From positions 62,001 to 126,000 of IMG/VR virus record IMGVR_UViG_3300028844_007948: a stretch of DNA of 64,000 bases. One strand, written 5' to 3'. The notes beneath the pieces are model-generated. The model made no database searches. It was not told where the DNA came from and saw only the letters and a program-made list of their open reading frames with translations. Each line of letters begins with the position of its first letter. Positions within the stretch are counted from its first letter, which is position 1. This stretch comes from a virus. Below, one piece after another: positions 53,691-62,106 of the stretch. A program made the translations under genes and the position numbers.

Positions 53691-54747
53691 TGTCATATTA
53701 TCTGCAAGTAAAATAAAGACAGCACAAAGTTGTTCCTGGAAATATTGGACATCTTATGTTCTTAAATTGCCTCAATCTACAAACGATGGTGCTAGCAGGG
53801 GTTGGATATGCCATTTGGTTTGCGAGCTTCTTGGCTTTAAAAAGCATAAAAAGCATTACAATCTAATTATTAAATCTGGTTCGATTCATGCCTCTAAGGC
53901 TGTGTCTAAATTAGTCTCACATCATGCTCGAAAGCTAGAAGTATCTGATGATGATAATATGGAATTGATTGATATGATGACCGTAAAAGCTCTCTTACAT
54001 GATTTTTTTGGAAAAGAAAAGGGTAGAACTACAGATTCTATATCCGAACATGAATTTAATATTTCTGTGGATGAAGGTGGAAAGAATTATAAAATTAGAG
54101 GTTTTATAGATAAGCTTTTTTTATACGATAGAGGTAAAGATGCTTTAATTAGAGATTTTAAAACAAGTAAACAAGTTTTTAAAGGCAAAGAAATCACAGA
54201 CAATCTCCAAAATTTGATGTATTGCCTAGCCGTCAAAAAAACATTTCCCAAAGTTAAAAATGTAGAGGTTGAATTTCTATTTTTAAAATTTGATTTAAGT
54301 TCTGATTTGCTTGGTCAAAAAGGAAGTGGAGTGCTGTCTATGGAGGTTATAAGCAAAGAAGAATTAGAGGGTTTTGAGTATCAACTTACATCCATACAAG
54401 AATATCTAGAAAATTTTGATGAAGAATGTGCAAAAAGTGATTTTGCTGCAAACAGAAACTATCCTTCTGATGGTACTTTTGGCGGACCATTAATGTGTGG
54501 CAAAGAGGGGTATAAAAAATCAAGAGGTGAATTAGTTTTAGACTCTCAAGGAAACAAGATAAAGAACTTTATATGTGAACATAGACTTCCCTTTGATTAC
54601 TATGAACATAGAGATTGTGATGGTAAAATTATAAAATGCTATAAAGACAAACCCTCTTTTGTTTTAAATGATGGGGAAGAATTAACTCTTAAACATTACT
54701 CTGGTTGCCCTCATTTTGACAAAGGCAATTCTTCTTTTTTGGTGTAA
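53683..54747 (+). CDS. RecB/Cas4-like PD-(D/E)XK exonuclease
   Basis: 354 aa. ILSASKIKTAQSCSWKYW is the N-terminal motif of RecB-family nucleases. Catalytic motifs are RGFIDKLFLYDRGKDALIRD followed by FKTSKQVF (D...DFK), and NLQNLMYCLAV supplies the Q-x3-Y motif. Cysteines occur near both ends (QSCSWKY, LMCGKEG, FICEHRL), as in Cas4-type [4Fe-4S] proteins, but the full set is not certain. It probably resects DNA ends for RecA-dependent recombination. Confidence 0.8.
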   Translation: MSDVILSASKIKTAQSCSWKYWTSYVLKLPQSTNDGASRGWICHLVCELLGFKKHKKHYNLIIKSGSIHASKAVSKLVSHHARKLEVSDDDNMELIDMMTVKALLHDFFGKEKGRTTDSISEHEFNISVDEGGKNYKIRGFIDKLFLYDRGKDALIRDFKTSKQVFKGKEITDNLQNLMYCLAVKKTFPKVKNVEVEFLFLKFDLSSDLLGQKGSGVLSMEVISKEELEGFEYQLTSIQEYLENFDEECAKSDFAANRNYPSDGTFGGPLMCGKEGYKKSRGELVLDSQGNKIKNFICEHRLPFDYYEHRDCDGKIIKCYKDKPSFVLNDGEELTLKHYSGCPHFDKGNSSFLV

Positions 54748-54755
54748 ATTAAATT

Positions 54756-54890
54756 ATGGCGATCCTGAAAAATAAAAAAACAAACGAACTGGTATTTGTA
54801 AAAGGTCAATTATTGTTGAAAAAAAAGAATAGAAAAATAGATTTTTACGCAAAAGAAAAGGGAGCTAACCCACGCGAAACAGGAGGTTGA
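54756..54890 (+). CDS. Basic 44-aa small protein
   Basis: A 44-codon ORF (begins MAILKNKKTNELVFVKGQLL; 14 Lys) fills the gap before the next structural gene, with GTGTA 14 bases before its ATG. Its last codons contain the AGGAGG ribosome-binding site of the following gene. The function is unknown. Confidence 0.5.
   Translation: MAILKNKKTNELVFVKGQLLLKKKNRKIDFYAKEKGANPRETGG
54881..54887 (+). promoter_or_regulatory. Strong Shine-Dalgarno AGGAGGT
   Basis: A full AGGAGGT sits 5 bases before the ATG at 54892. Most genes in the window lack such a site, so this start is unusually strong. Confidence 0.8.
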
Positions 54891-54891
54891 T

Positions 54892-56730
54892 ATGGGTAGA
54901 CCTATTTGGCCAAAACAGTTCTCTCCGAGTAAAGCCAAGGTCTTTGGTGAAAGGCCTGGTCGTGCCATATGGCAAGGTAGAGCTCAAGTAATAGAGTCAT
55001 CTTCTCCTTTCAGTAACTCTTACACATCAAGAGTTTTTGTAAATAAATACGGTCAAAAAAGATATGAGAATTCAGATAGGTTAAGCTTTCCAGTAGATTC
55101 AAATATAATGACACCGACATTGGTTCGTTATCCAGCTAAAGACTTTAATGATTTTGGATTTTTCAATGGCTTCCCTTTTCTACTAAACGAAACCTGCGAG
55201 CACTTAAATTTTGGCAATAATTTTGTTATAGATGATAAAGGAGCCGTAACAGATTTAGGAAAGGGCTTTTCTGATAGATCCTTGACTGGCATACCAGTTG
55301 ACGACTATTCTGCTGTAAGTGTACTTGGAGGGGGTTATGATTTAAATAAGAATAAAGGATATTTTTCTCCTAATCTTAAAGGTGTGCATAGAAGGGCTGC
55401 AGCTGTAAATCATTATTGGAATTTAGCAGCTATAGAGACTGATTTCATCATACAAACTAGAAGAATTCCAGATGGCTATGTAACTGGTTACTCTAAAAAC
55501 GTAGACTATGACAGTGATGAAGGGATTCAATATGTTACAGAAGATTATGAAGTGGTAGAGTCTTATACTGATAAAGCCTATTTACCACAATTAAGACAAT
55601 ATATAGATCCAAGCGGCTCTTTTGACCAAACAGATGGAGTCAATAATTGTACGATAGATCCTGAAACTAGATTATTTCAAGGTAGTGGAGAAAATTATTC
55701 TTCAATGTTTTTTCTTGGTCAAGACACTGGGCATTATGCAGACTTTTTTATACCCTTTAGTATTCAGCCAAATAATACTGGAGCTTATACAATATGTTTT
55801 GACGAAGATGTCGCCACCCATCTCGAATCTCAACCCGAATGGGGTCCAGCAAAAGCATTTAATTGTAATGTTTCTCTAGATTTTAATACTAAAGATCGTG
55901 ACCACGAAGGTTTTGCAGGATCGAATGTAGAGTATCATTGTTTTCCTCATAGAGCTTATATCGTTCCAGCGAAAGATTGGGAATTCACCGTTCTTGGTTC
56001 AAAAGTCAAAGGGGTCTACTACACATATGCCCAATCTGAGCTTCTCAGATATCCTGGAGATCAATCTATAACACTAAATTATAGGCCTTGGTATCAAGAC
56101 ATTCATTTCACTTACTCAAACTATGCTCCTGATAGGCTAGGGGGTGGACCTATTGAATATAACTTATTGCCCACCACTCATATTCCTTTTGATTCTGCTG
56201 CTGGAGGTCCAGAAGATAAAACCTATTGCTATAAGTTTTCCTGTAATTCAAGGTTCAGCTTTTTAACTCCTACCATTAGTCAAGATGCAGGATTATCTGA
56301 GTTTAGGCAAACCTATAATGGAGCTGGAAAATATTCAATTTTTGGAACGGATCTTGAGTTTTATTGTGGTGGTCCGAGGCCAGAATTAGTTCTTGAAGAC
56401 AGTTTAATATCAAGATTTTACGATAGTAAATATGATAATTTAGTTTATAGACAAGAGAATAAATCTGTTTATCATTCATCAGAAATAGCAAAACTTTATT
56501 ATAATTTAAGGAACACAGAAACAGCTGATAATAAAAATTTAAGAAAGTTAAAAAACCAATCAAACACACTCATCACAAAAGAAGTTGTTAGCAGAACTAT
56601 AAAAAGAAAAACTAGAGATTATACATTTTTTAGTGATTCTTTAGCTAATAGTGCTACAACAAAACGCATTCCATTACAAGCTAGTTTTCTTGATTTCCCT
56701 GATGCAGATAGTGTTGTTTATGCGGATTAA
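54892..56730 (+). CDS. Structural-type protein (612 aa)
   Basis: The basic N-terminus MGRPIWPKQFSPSKAKVFGE is followed by a long, Tyr/Phe/Asp-rich, beta-type sequence with few Lys until residue ~510, then a Lys/Arg/Asn-rich region (RKLKNQSNTLITKEVVSRTI). No enzyme motif, signal peptide or membrane helix is seen. A strong Shine-Dalgarno suggests high expression, and it adjoins another structural-type gene, so a major virion component is plausible. The family is not recognised. Confidence 0.65.
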   Translation: MGRPIWPKQFSPSKAKVFGERPGRAIWQGRAQVIESSSPFSNSYTSRVFVNKYGQKRYENSDRLSFPVDSNIMTPTLVRYPAKDFNDFGFFNGFPFLLNETCEHLNFGNNFVIDDKGAVTDLGKGFSDRSLTGIPVDDYSAVSVLGGGYDLNKNKGYFSPNLKGVHRRAAAVNHYWNLAAIETDFIIQTRRIPDGYVTGYSKNVDYDSDEGIQYVTEDYEVVESYTDKAYLPQLRQYIDPSGSFDQTDGVNNCTIDPETRLFQGSGENYSSMFFLGQDTGHYADFFIPFSIQPNNTGAYTICFDEDVATHLESQPEWGPAKAFNCNVSLDFNTKDRDHEGFAGSNVEYHCFPHRAYIVPAKDWEFTVLGSKVKGVYYTYAQSELLRYPGDQSITLNYRPWYQDIHFTYSNYAPDRLGGGPIEYNLLPTTHIPFDSAAGGPEDKTYCYKFSCNSRFSFLTPTISQDAGLSEFRQTYNGAGKYSIFGTDLEFYCGGPRPELVLEDSLISRFYDSKYDNLVYRQENKSVYHSSEIAKLYYNLRNTETADNKNLRKLKNQSNTLITKEVVSRTIKRKTRDYTFFSDSLANSATTKRIPLQASFLDFPDADSVVYAD

Positions 56731-56747
56731 AAGAAAGGCTTAAAAAA

Positions 56748-58712
56748 ATGGTTAGTAATATTTATCCTCCAAGTAGCGGTTATCCAAGGCCTAGCTTTAG
56801 CCCTAAATCTCCTTCTTCTCCAGGTAGTATCCCTTCTTCCTTTGGTGGAGCTGGAACTGGTTCTGGTGGAGTTTCTACTCCTAGTGGAGATACAGCTATT
56901 GGCGCTGGAGGCTCTGATATGTCTAGTGGGTCCCCTTCCAATATGGGCACTCCTCGCCCCCCATCCGTTGGCGGTGAGGGCTTTACATCTTTTGGTGGGG
57001 GTGGGTCTATAGGAAGTCCTGTCTCAGGAACAGAAAGTGGTTCTAGTTCTCCTATCAATCGTCCATCCACATCTCCTAGTTCTACCCAGAATTCTGGCGG
57101 GCCACCACCTTCTCAAAATAGTGAGCCGCCACCCAAGTTCCCTGGCTCAAGAGCTACCCCAGGGAAACCTAGTGGCACTTCTAAAGGTCCTGGTGCTACA
57201 CCTTCTTCCAACGGATTAGGTCAAAACATGGGCTCTAATATAGGTGTTCCTCCACCACCCTCAGGTTCAACAAGCGGTACTGGTGTAGGTAATGGTAATA
57301 GCAGCTCAACAACTCCCACTCCAGGCTCAAACACTGGCACTGGAGGCGGTTTACAACAGAAACAAAGAACTGGAGCTGGTACAGGATCAGTCTACGTTCC
57401 CCCAAAAGAAACACAAGAAACTAGTTCAAAACAGGAACAGGAAAATTCGGGCAAAAAAAGTGCGGAAGAAATCCAAAAATCAGTTCCGTCACCTAATGGC
57501 AACTCAACTAATCCGCCAAAAATAATTAAGCCCCCTAATAAGACGGGAAATACAAATACAGACGATCAAATCAATAATGCCACAAAGAATTCTAAAGGTT
57601 CTACAGAAGGTTCTGACGGCGCTGATTCAGAACAAGGAAGATCGAGAGGTGATATAGAGAATATAAATAACGCTGCAAATGAAGCTCAAAAAGATGCTAA
57701 AAATAACCCAAAAACAGATTGCAAAGATTGTGGCACACCGAAAGGTCCTGGAGAGATAGATGAAGAAGTTGTAGATGGTGTCAATGATATTGCAGATGGA
57801 GATCAAGATATAAACACCGACTCTGAATCAGGAGAAATTATCGTTCCTGGAACAGATCAATTAGATGATGAAAATTCAGATGGAGTAACGACTCCAGAAG
57901 AAACTCCAGATTTTATTGAGCCATGGGAGTCTTTGGAGTCTAACGAGGATCTTAAGAATTTAAGCTTTACTTATGGAAACAATTATAGTAAGAAAAAAAA
58001 GAATCCAGAGGATGTTTATGGGGGTTATTTTAGCGAATATGCCGATACAGTGGATTCTGTAGCAGATACTGCCCTTGGCGCAGGTAGTGATTTTAGACAA
58101 AATCCAAACGAATCTTTGGCAGATTCTCTTTTTAGATGGCAGCAAGACCCTAACAGAGATTATGATCCAAGTGGGAAAGCCGATTGGGTCGTCACAGGAA
58201 GGGGTAGTATGCAGAGTTATTTGCACACTAAAGGTTATAATACTTATGGCGCGCAGAATGATTTTGGAAATGATAGTGCTACTGGGCCAGCTTTCGGACT
58301 CAAAGATAGCAAAACAACTTCTAGTAACAATGTTAATCTGATAAATGCAGAGCTAGCGTTTGGTGCCAGAAATATGGGGGATAATGGGGACCTGCAAGGT
58401 ATGAGTGCTAGTTTAGCATACGCAGGTCCTATTGGGGCAGGTTCCAGTGATTTTAGTGACTTTGCAGGAATTCAGCCTAGTTACAGTGCTTCTGTAGCAT
58501 TCAGTGTTAGCTCGAAAGATCTCAGCCCCTTAAATGCACCAGGAAAGTTAATTGATGCTGCTGTTGATCTCACCACTCAATTGGGAAGTCAAGTATCCAG
58601 TAATTTTAGAAACAAAGGGGCTATTGAAGCAGCGGGAGACTTAGCAAAAGGATCTCTTAAAGCCGCAGGGAAAATAGGTCTGGGTCTTTTGGCTGGAGGC
58701 TGGGAGTTTTAA
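56748..58712 (+). CDS. Ser/Gly/Pro-rich low-complexity protein (654 aa)
   Basis: Residues 1-~215 are dominated by Ser, Gly, Pro and Thr (for example PSSGYPRPSFSPKSPSSPG), a mucin-like, probably disordered stretch. Residues ~215-300 are Lys/Asn/Thr-rich, ~300-400 acidic, and ~480-640 fold-like with Gly/Ala-rich beta pattern. The end GSLKAAGKIGLGLLAGGWEF is hydrophobic. It starts 18 bases after the preceding structural gene. The Ser/Thr-rich region would be a plausible O-glycan acceptor for the phage glycosyltransferases (inference). Confidence 0.65.
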   Translation: MVSNIYPPSSGYPRPSFSPKSPSSPGSIPSSFGGAGTGSGGVSTPSGDTAIGAGGSDMSSGSPSNMGTPRPPSVGGEGFTSFGGGGSIGSPVSGTESGSSSPINRPSTSPSSTQNSGGPPPSQNSEPPPKFPGSRATPGKPSGTSKGPGATPSSNGLGQNMGSNIGVPPPPSGSTSGTGVGNGNSSSTTPTPGSNTGTGGGLQQKQRTGAGTGSVYVPPKETQETSSKQEQENSGKKSAEEIQKSVPSPNGNSTNPPKIIKPPNKTGNTNTDDQINNATKNSKGSTEGSDGADSEQGRSRGDIENINNAANEAQKDAKNNPKTDCKDCGTPKGPGEIDEEVVDGVNDIADGDQDINTDSESGEIIVPGTDQLDDENSDGVTTPEETPDFIEPWESLESNEDLKNLSFTYGNNYSKKKKNPEDVYGGYFSEYADTVDSVADTALGAGSDFRQNPNESLADSLFRWQQDPNRDYDPSGKADWVVTGRGSMQSYLHTKGYNTYGAQNDFGNDSATGPAFGLKDSKTTSSNNVNLINAELAFGARNMGDNGDLQGMSASLAYAGPIGAGSSDFSDFAGIQPSYSASVAFSVSSKDLSPLNAPGKLIDAAVDLTTQLGSQVSSNFRNKGAIEAAGDLAKGSLKAAGKIGLGLLAGGWEF

Positions 58713-58722
58713 TCTAGCAAGT

Positions 58723-58986
58723 ATGCGCAAAAGGGTTAAAGCTTCTATTGATCTAAGGTTAAATTCAGATTCTATTAGCTCTGTAGATTTATTAGAAAAA
58801 TTTCTTGATCCAGAAAATAGGTTTAATTCTTTTATACCTTTTAATTGTAATGGTAGGTCAAATCCCCCTCAGAAAATAGATGTTGGCTCAGAGCTTCCTA
58901 TAGACACGGATGTAAATACTAATTTTGAAAATAGTTTTAGGATATTTGAAAGATATAAGATAAAGAAAAAGAAGAAAGAAGAATAA
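58723..58986 (+). CDS. Small hypothetical protein (87 aa)
   Basis: An 87-residue protein beginning MRKRVKASIDLRLNSDSISS and ending in a Lys-rich tail (YKIKKKKKEE). No family is recognised. It lies one base before the membrane coiled-coil gene and is probably co-translated. Confidence 0.55.
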   Translation: MRKRVKASIDLRLNSDSISSVDLLEKFLDPENRFNSFIPFNCNGRSNPPQKIDVGSELPIDTDVNTNFENSFRIFERYKIKKKKKEE

Positions 58987-58987
58987 A

Positions 58988-60214
58988 ATGAAATATTTTT
59001 TACTTAGCTCTGCATTGTCTCTTTCAGCGATAGCTGCTTATTTTAGCATAATTGGTTTGTCTACTATTTTTCCAGGTTCAATAGTTTCTATTGTGGTGAT
59101 GGCTGTAGCATTAGAGGTTGCTAAAATAGTTGTCGCTGTCTGGGCTCACCAAAATTGGAAAAAGATATCAATCTTAACTAGGGCTTATTTGTCTTTTTCG
59201 GTCTTTATTCTTATGGCAATAACGAGTGCAGGAATCTTTGGTTTCTTAAGTAAATCTCACATTGAACATTCTTCAAGTGTTTCTTTTGCAGAGCAAAACA
59301 TAAAAGAAATAGATAGAAAAATATTACTAGAAGAAGAGTCTATAGATCGTCAAAAATCTTTTATAATAGAAAAAAAGTCAGTACAAAAATTTTCAGAAGA
59401 TAAAAATTCAAAAATTATAGAACAGCTTTCGGCAAATATTGAGTTGATATATTCTAGGTTAGATGAAGATATAAAAGAATTAAATTCAAAAATTGATAAG
59501 CATCAGTCTAGATTAATTTTTATGGATGAGCAGCTTCAAGATCTAAGAAATCAAAAAACAGGCTTTTTCTCTAGTAACTCAAAAAAAATAAAAGACTTAG
59601 AGGTTTCTCAGTTAGAGGAAAGAGAATACATTAGCTCTCAACTAAAAATTTTAAATGATTCTATTATTGAATTAAGGAGATCTTCAACTATCAAAGTTGA
59701 CGATATTAATAACGAAATAAGATCTTTACAAAACTCAAAAATAGAAATCGATCAAACAGATCTTGATTTAATATCGACGTATGAGTCTAAGATTAAAGAT
59801 AGCCTGTCTAATATAGAAGTTTTAAATTTAGAAAAATTTAAATTAGAAAGTGACAACCTCAAAATAGAGAACGAACTTGGTCCAGTTAAATATATAGCTG
59901 AATTAATTAAAGACTTTGGTGGGCCAAATTTAAATACTGCTGGATCTATAAGGCTTGTTATAATCTTTATAGTTTGTGTTTTTGACCCTTTAGCTATTGT
60001 AATGGTTATATGTGCTTCTAATTCTTTTAAAAAGAAAAATAAAACCAAAGAGGTTGAGGTGAAAAAAGAAAGCCTTGAAGAAGAAATGTTAAGGCTTGTG
60101 CCTGAGACAGCAAAGGAACCTAAAGCCACAGAGAAACCTAAAGCCACAGAGAAACCTGATGATTTTATTGAGAAAAACGGCTTTATATACAAAGTCCCTA
60201 AAAATAAAAAATAA
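58988..60214 (+). CDS. Membrane protein with long coiled coil (408 aa)
   Basis: Three hydrophobic helices occupy residues ~1-95 (LSSALSLSAIAAYFSIIGLS, SIVSIVVMAVALEVAKIVVA, AYLSFSVFILMAITSAGIFG). A ~200-residue Glu/Lys/Ile-rich coiled coil follows, then another helix (LVIIFIVCVFDPLAIVMVIC) near residue 330. The C-terminal tail is charged and contains a tandem KATEKP repeat. This layout occurs in large-phage membrane proteins of unknown role; superinfection exclusion, membrane anchoring or lysis timing are possible. Confidence 0.65.
   Translation: MKYFLLSSALSLSAIAAYFSIIGLSTIFPGSIVSIVVMAVALEVAKIVVAVWAHQNWKKISILTRAYLSFSVFILMAITSAGIFGFLSKSHIEHSSSVSFAEQNIKEIDRKILLEEESIDRQKSFIIEKKSVQKFSEDKNSKIIEQLSANIELIYSRLDEDIKELNSKIDKHQSRLIFMDEQLQDLRNQKTGFFSSNSKKIKDLEVSQLEEREYISSQLKILNDSIIELRRSSTIKVDDINNEIRSLQNSKIEIDQTDLDLISTYESKIKDSLSNIEVLNLEKFKLESDNLKIENELGPVKYIAELIKDFGGPNLNTAGSIRLVIIFIVCVFDPLAIVMVICASNSFKKKNKTKEVEVKKESLEEEMLRLVPETAKEPKATEKPKATEKPDDFIEKNGFIYKVPKNKK
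60119..60154 (+). repeat. Two exact tandem 18-bp repeats
   Basis: CCTAAAGCCACAGAGAAA occurs twice in direct tandem within the tail of the membrane protein gene (PKATEK twice), a likely slippage site. Confidence 0.85.
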
Positions 60215-60252
60215 AACTTGTTTTTTCGGCCTACCGATGCATGCTATAATGC

Positions 60253-60993
60253 ATGATACCTTTATTTAAGTCTGATTTTTCAATAGGCAAAAGTATACTT
60301 AGGTTAGATAAAAGATCTTTCGAGGAGGAGTCTGATTCAAATATATTTAAAATTTTATCAGATAGTAAAGAGAAAAACCTTGTTTTAGTAGAGGATACTA
60401 TGATAGGCTTTTTGGAAGCTTATAATAATTCATTAGAACTTGGTTTTAATTTAATATTTGGAGTGAATATTCTTTGTAATTCTTCGATTAACCCTCAAGA
60501 AAAAGATAAATATATAATTTTTGCGAGAAATGAGCATGGATGTAAAATTTTAAATAAAATATATAGCTTTATACATTCAGAGAGGAATGGCTCTATAGAT
60601 TTACCTGATTTAAAAAAGTTCTGGACTGAAGATTTAGTTTTATATGTGCCTTTTTATGATTCGTTTATCTATAATAACTTCATGTATTTTTCTGAAAGTG
60701 CTCCAGATTTAAGCTTCTTTAATCCTTGTTTTTTTATACAAGATAACGGTTTACCTTTTGATTTAATGTTAAAAGAGATGGTGGAAAATTATATAAATTT
60801 TAATAATTACAAATCTATTTTGAGCAAAAGTATTTATTATAATAAAAAAAATGATTTTTCGGCATATCAAGTTTATAAATGTTTATGCTCTAGAAATTTC
60901 TCTCAAAATTCATCTTTAGAAAAGCCCAACCTAGATCATTGTTCTAGCGATGAATTCTCTTATGAAAGTTATTTGCAGTATGAAAGCTCTTAA
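60253..60993 (+). CDS. DNA polymerase III alpha, N-terminal (PHP) part, separately encoded
   Basis: The 246-aa product begins MIPLFKSDFSIGKSILRLD and continues with VLVEDTMIGFLEAYNNSLEL, GFNLIFGVNILC, YIIFARNEHGCKILNKIYSF and ends SYESYLQYESS. This is the order of elements of the PHP domain at the N-terminus of bacterial DnaE, up to the linker before the palm. The stop at 60991-60993 is genuine, and the palm and fingers are encoded by a different gene starting at 62722. The HxH metal motif expected at the start is replaced by KSD, so the PHP site is probably inactive. It overlaps the GMP reductase-like gene. Confidence 0.8.
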   Translation: MIPLFKSDFSIGKSILRLDKRSFEEESDSNIFKILSDSKEKNLVLVEDTMIGFLEAYNNSLELGFNLIFGVNILCNSSINPQEKDKYIIFARNEHGCKILNKIYSFIHSERNGSIDLPDLKKFWTEDLVLYVPFYDSFIYNNFMYFSESAPDLSFFNPCFFIQDNGLPFDLMLKEMVENYINFNNYKSILSKSIYYNKKNDFSAYQVYKCLCSRNFSQNSSLEKPNLDHCSSDEFSYESYLQYESS

Positions 60994-61939
60994 ATATTCA
61001 GATATTTGTTTAATACCAAATTACAGTGAAGTACACAGCAGGGTTGACTGTGATGCTTCTGTAAATCTTTTTGGAAAAAAATTTCTATTACCGATTATTC
61101 CTGCGAATATGAAATCCGTAATAGATATGCGTACATGTGAGTGGATGAGCTCACATGGCTTTTTCTACATTATGCATCGCTTTGATCGTGATTTAGCTGA
61201 AGATGTTGCCAATGCTCAAGAGTGGGATAACATTTCATTTAGTGTCGGAGTTAAGATGCAAGATAAGATGGCTATTCAAAAAATCAGCAAGAGAGGCCAT
61301 CGAGTTGATTACTTAACTATCGATATTGCTCACGGTTATTGCCAGCGAATGAAGTCAACTATTGAATGTATAAAAAAACATCTCCCAGATACAAAAATTA
61401 TTGCTGGGAATGTTGCTACTTCTGATGCGGTAAGGCAATTATCTAATTGGGGAGCTGACATTGTAAAAGTTGGAATTGGTCAAGGCTCTCCATGTACCAC
61501 TAAAGATAAGACGGGATTCACTATGCCTATGTTCACTTGCGTTCAACAATGCTCTCAAATTTCCTCGAATCACATAGATAGTGTTCCAATCATTGCTGAT
61601 GGTGGTATTCGCTGTAATGGTGATGTAGCTAAAGCTTTAGTTGCTGGAGCTACCATGGCAATGGCTGGCAGCTTGTTTGCTGCTTGCACCGATAGTCCTG
61701 CTTCAGTTATTACTATTAACGGTCTTGAGCATAAAGCTTATTTTGGCTCTGCTAGTATTGAAAACAAAGGACACAACAACAATGTAGAGGGTAAATTAAA
61801 TCAAATACCAAACAGTGGAATGACTTATGGTGAAAAATTAAACGAAATCACCCAAGACCTCCAGAGTTCTATTAGTTATGCTGGTGGTCAAACACTATCT
61901 TGCTTGGCTCCACGTGAAGTTAAATATTATGAAGTATGA
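60980..61939 (+). CDS. GMP reductase / IMPDH-family enzyme
   Basis: I chose ATG at 60980 (MKALKYSDICLIPNYSEVHS), where the family normally begins; in-frame ATGs exist at 60950 and 60962. The 319-aa barrel has PIIPANMKSVIDMRTCEWMS, YLTIDIAHGY, IIAGNVATSDAV, the catalytic loop GIGQGSPCTTKDKTGF (Cys172, Thr174) and PIIADGGIRCNGDVAKAL. The lack of a CBS domain and the K-T-G after the Cys favour GMP reductase over IMP dehydrogenase. It interconverts GMP and IMP, tuning purine pools for phage DNA synthesis. It sits between the two halves of DnaE. Confidence 0.85.
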   Translation: MKALKYSDICLIPNYSEVHSRVDCDASVNLFGKKFLLPIIPANMKSVIDMRTCEWMSSHGFFYIMHRFDRDLAEDVANAQEWDNISFSVGVKMQDKMAIQKISKRGHRVDYLTIDIAHGYCQRMKSTIECIKKHLPDTKIIAGNVATSDAVRQLSNWGADIVKVGIGQGSPCTTKDKTGFTMPMFTCVQQCSQISSNHIDSVPIIADGGIRCNGDVAKALVAGATMAMAGSLFAACTDSPASVITINGLEHKAYFGSASIENKGHNNNVEGKLNQIPNSGMTYGEKLNEITQDLQSSISYAGGQTLSCLAPREVKYYEV

Positions 61940-62106
61940 ATAAGAAAAAATTAAAATTAATTAAAAGTATAATCTCCTATGATGAGTCTATAGAAGAGCA
62001 TAAGAGAGCACTTAGGGTGATTAAGAAGGCTTACGATAAAACCCCATCTAATCTAAAGTCTCAATTCATAGCAGAAGTTAAGGAAACTTTTAAAATCGAT
62101 GAATGA
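61936..62106 (+). CDS. Small basic helical protein (56 aa)
   Basis: A 56-codon ORF beginning MNKKKLKLIKSIISYDESIE overlaps the GMP reductase stop by 4 bases (ATGA) and the exonuclease start by 8 bases. It is Lys-rich and helical throughout. Overlap on both sides supports translation. The function is unknown; a small subunit or accessory of the polymerase is one possibility given its position. Confidence 0.55.
   Translation: MNKKKLKLIKSIISYDESIEEHKRALRVIKKAYDKTPSNLKSQFIAEVKETFKIDE

Noticed and set aside
60245-60250. TATAAT with extended TG (TGCTATAAT) as promoter of the polymerase PHP gene
   Set aside because: It ends only two bases before the ATG, so transcription would start inside the gene, and the -35 spacing is wrong. 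The ATG is supported by the protein's family-like beginning.
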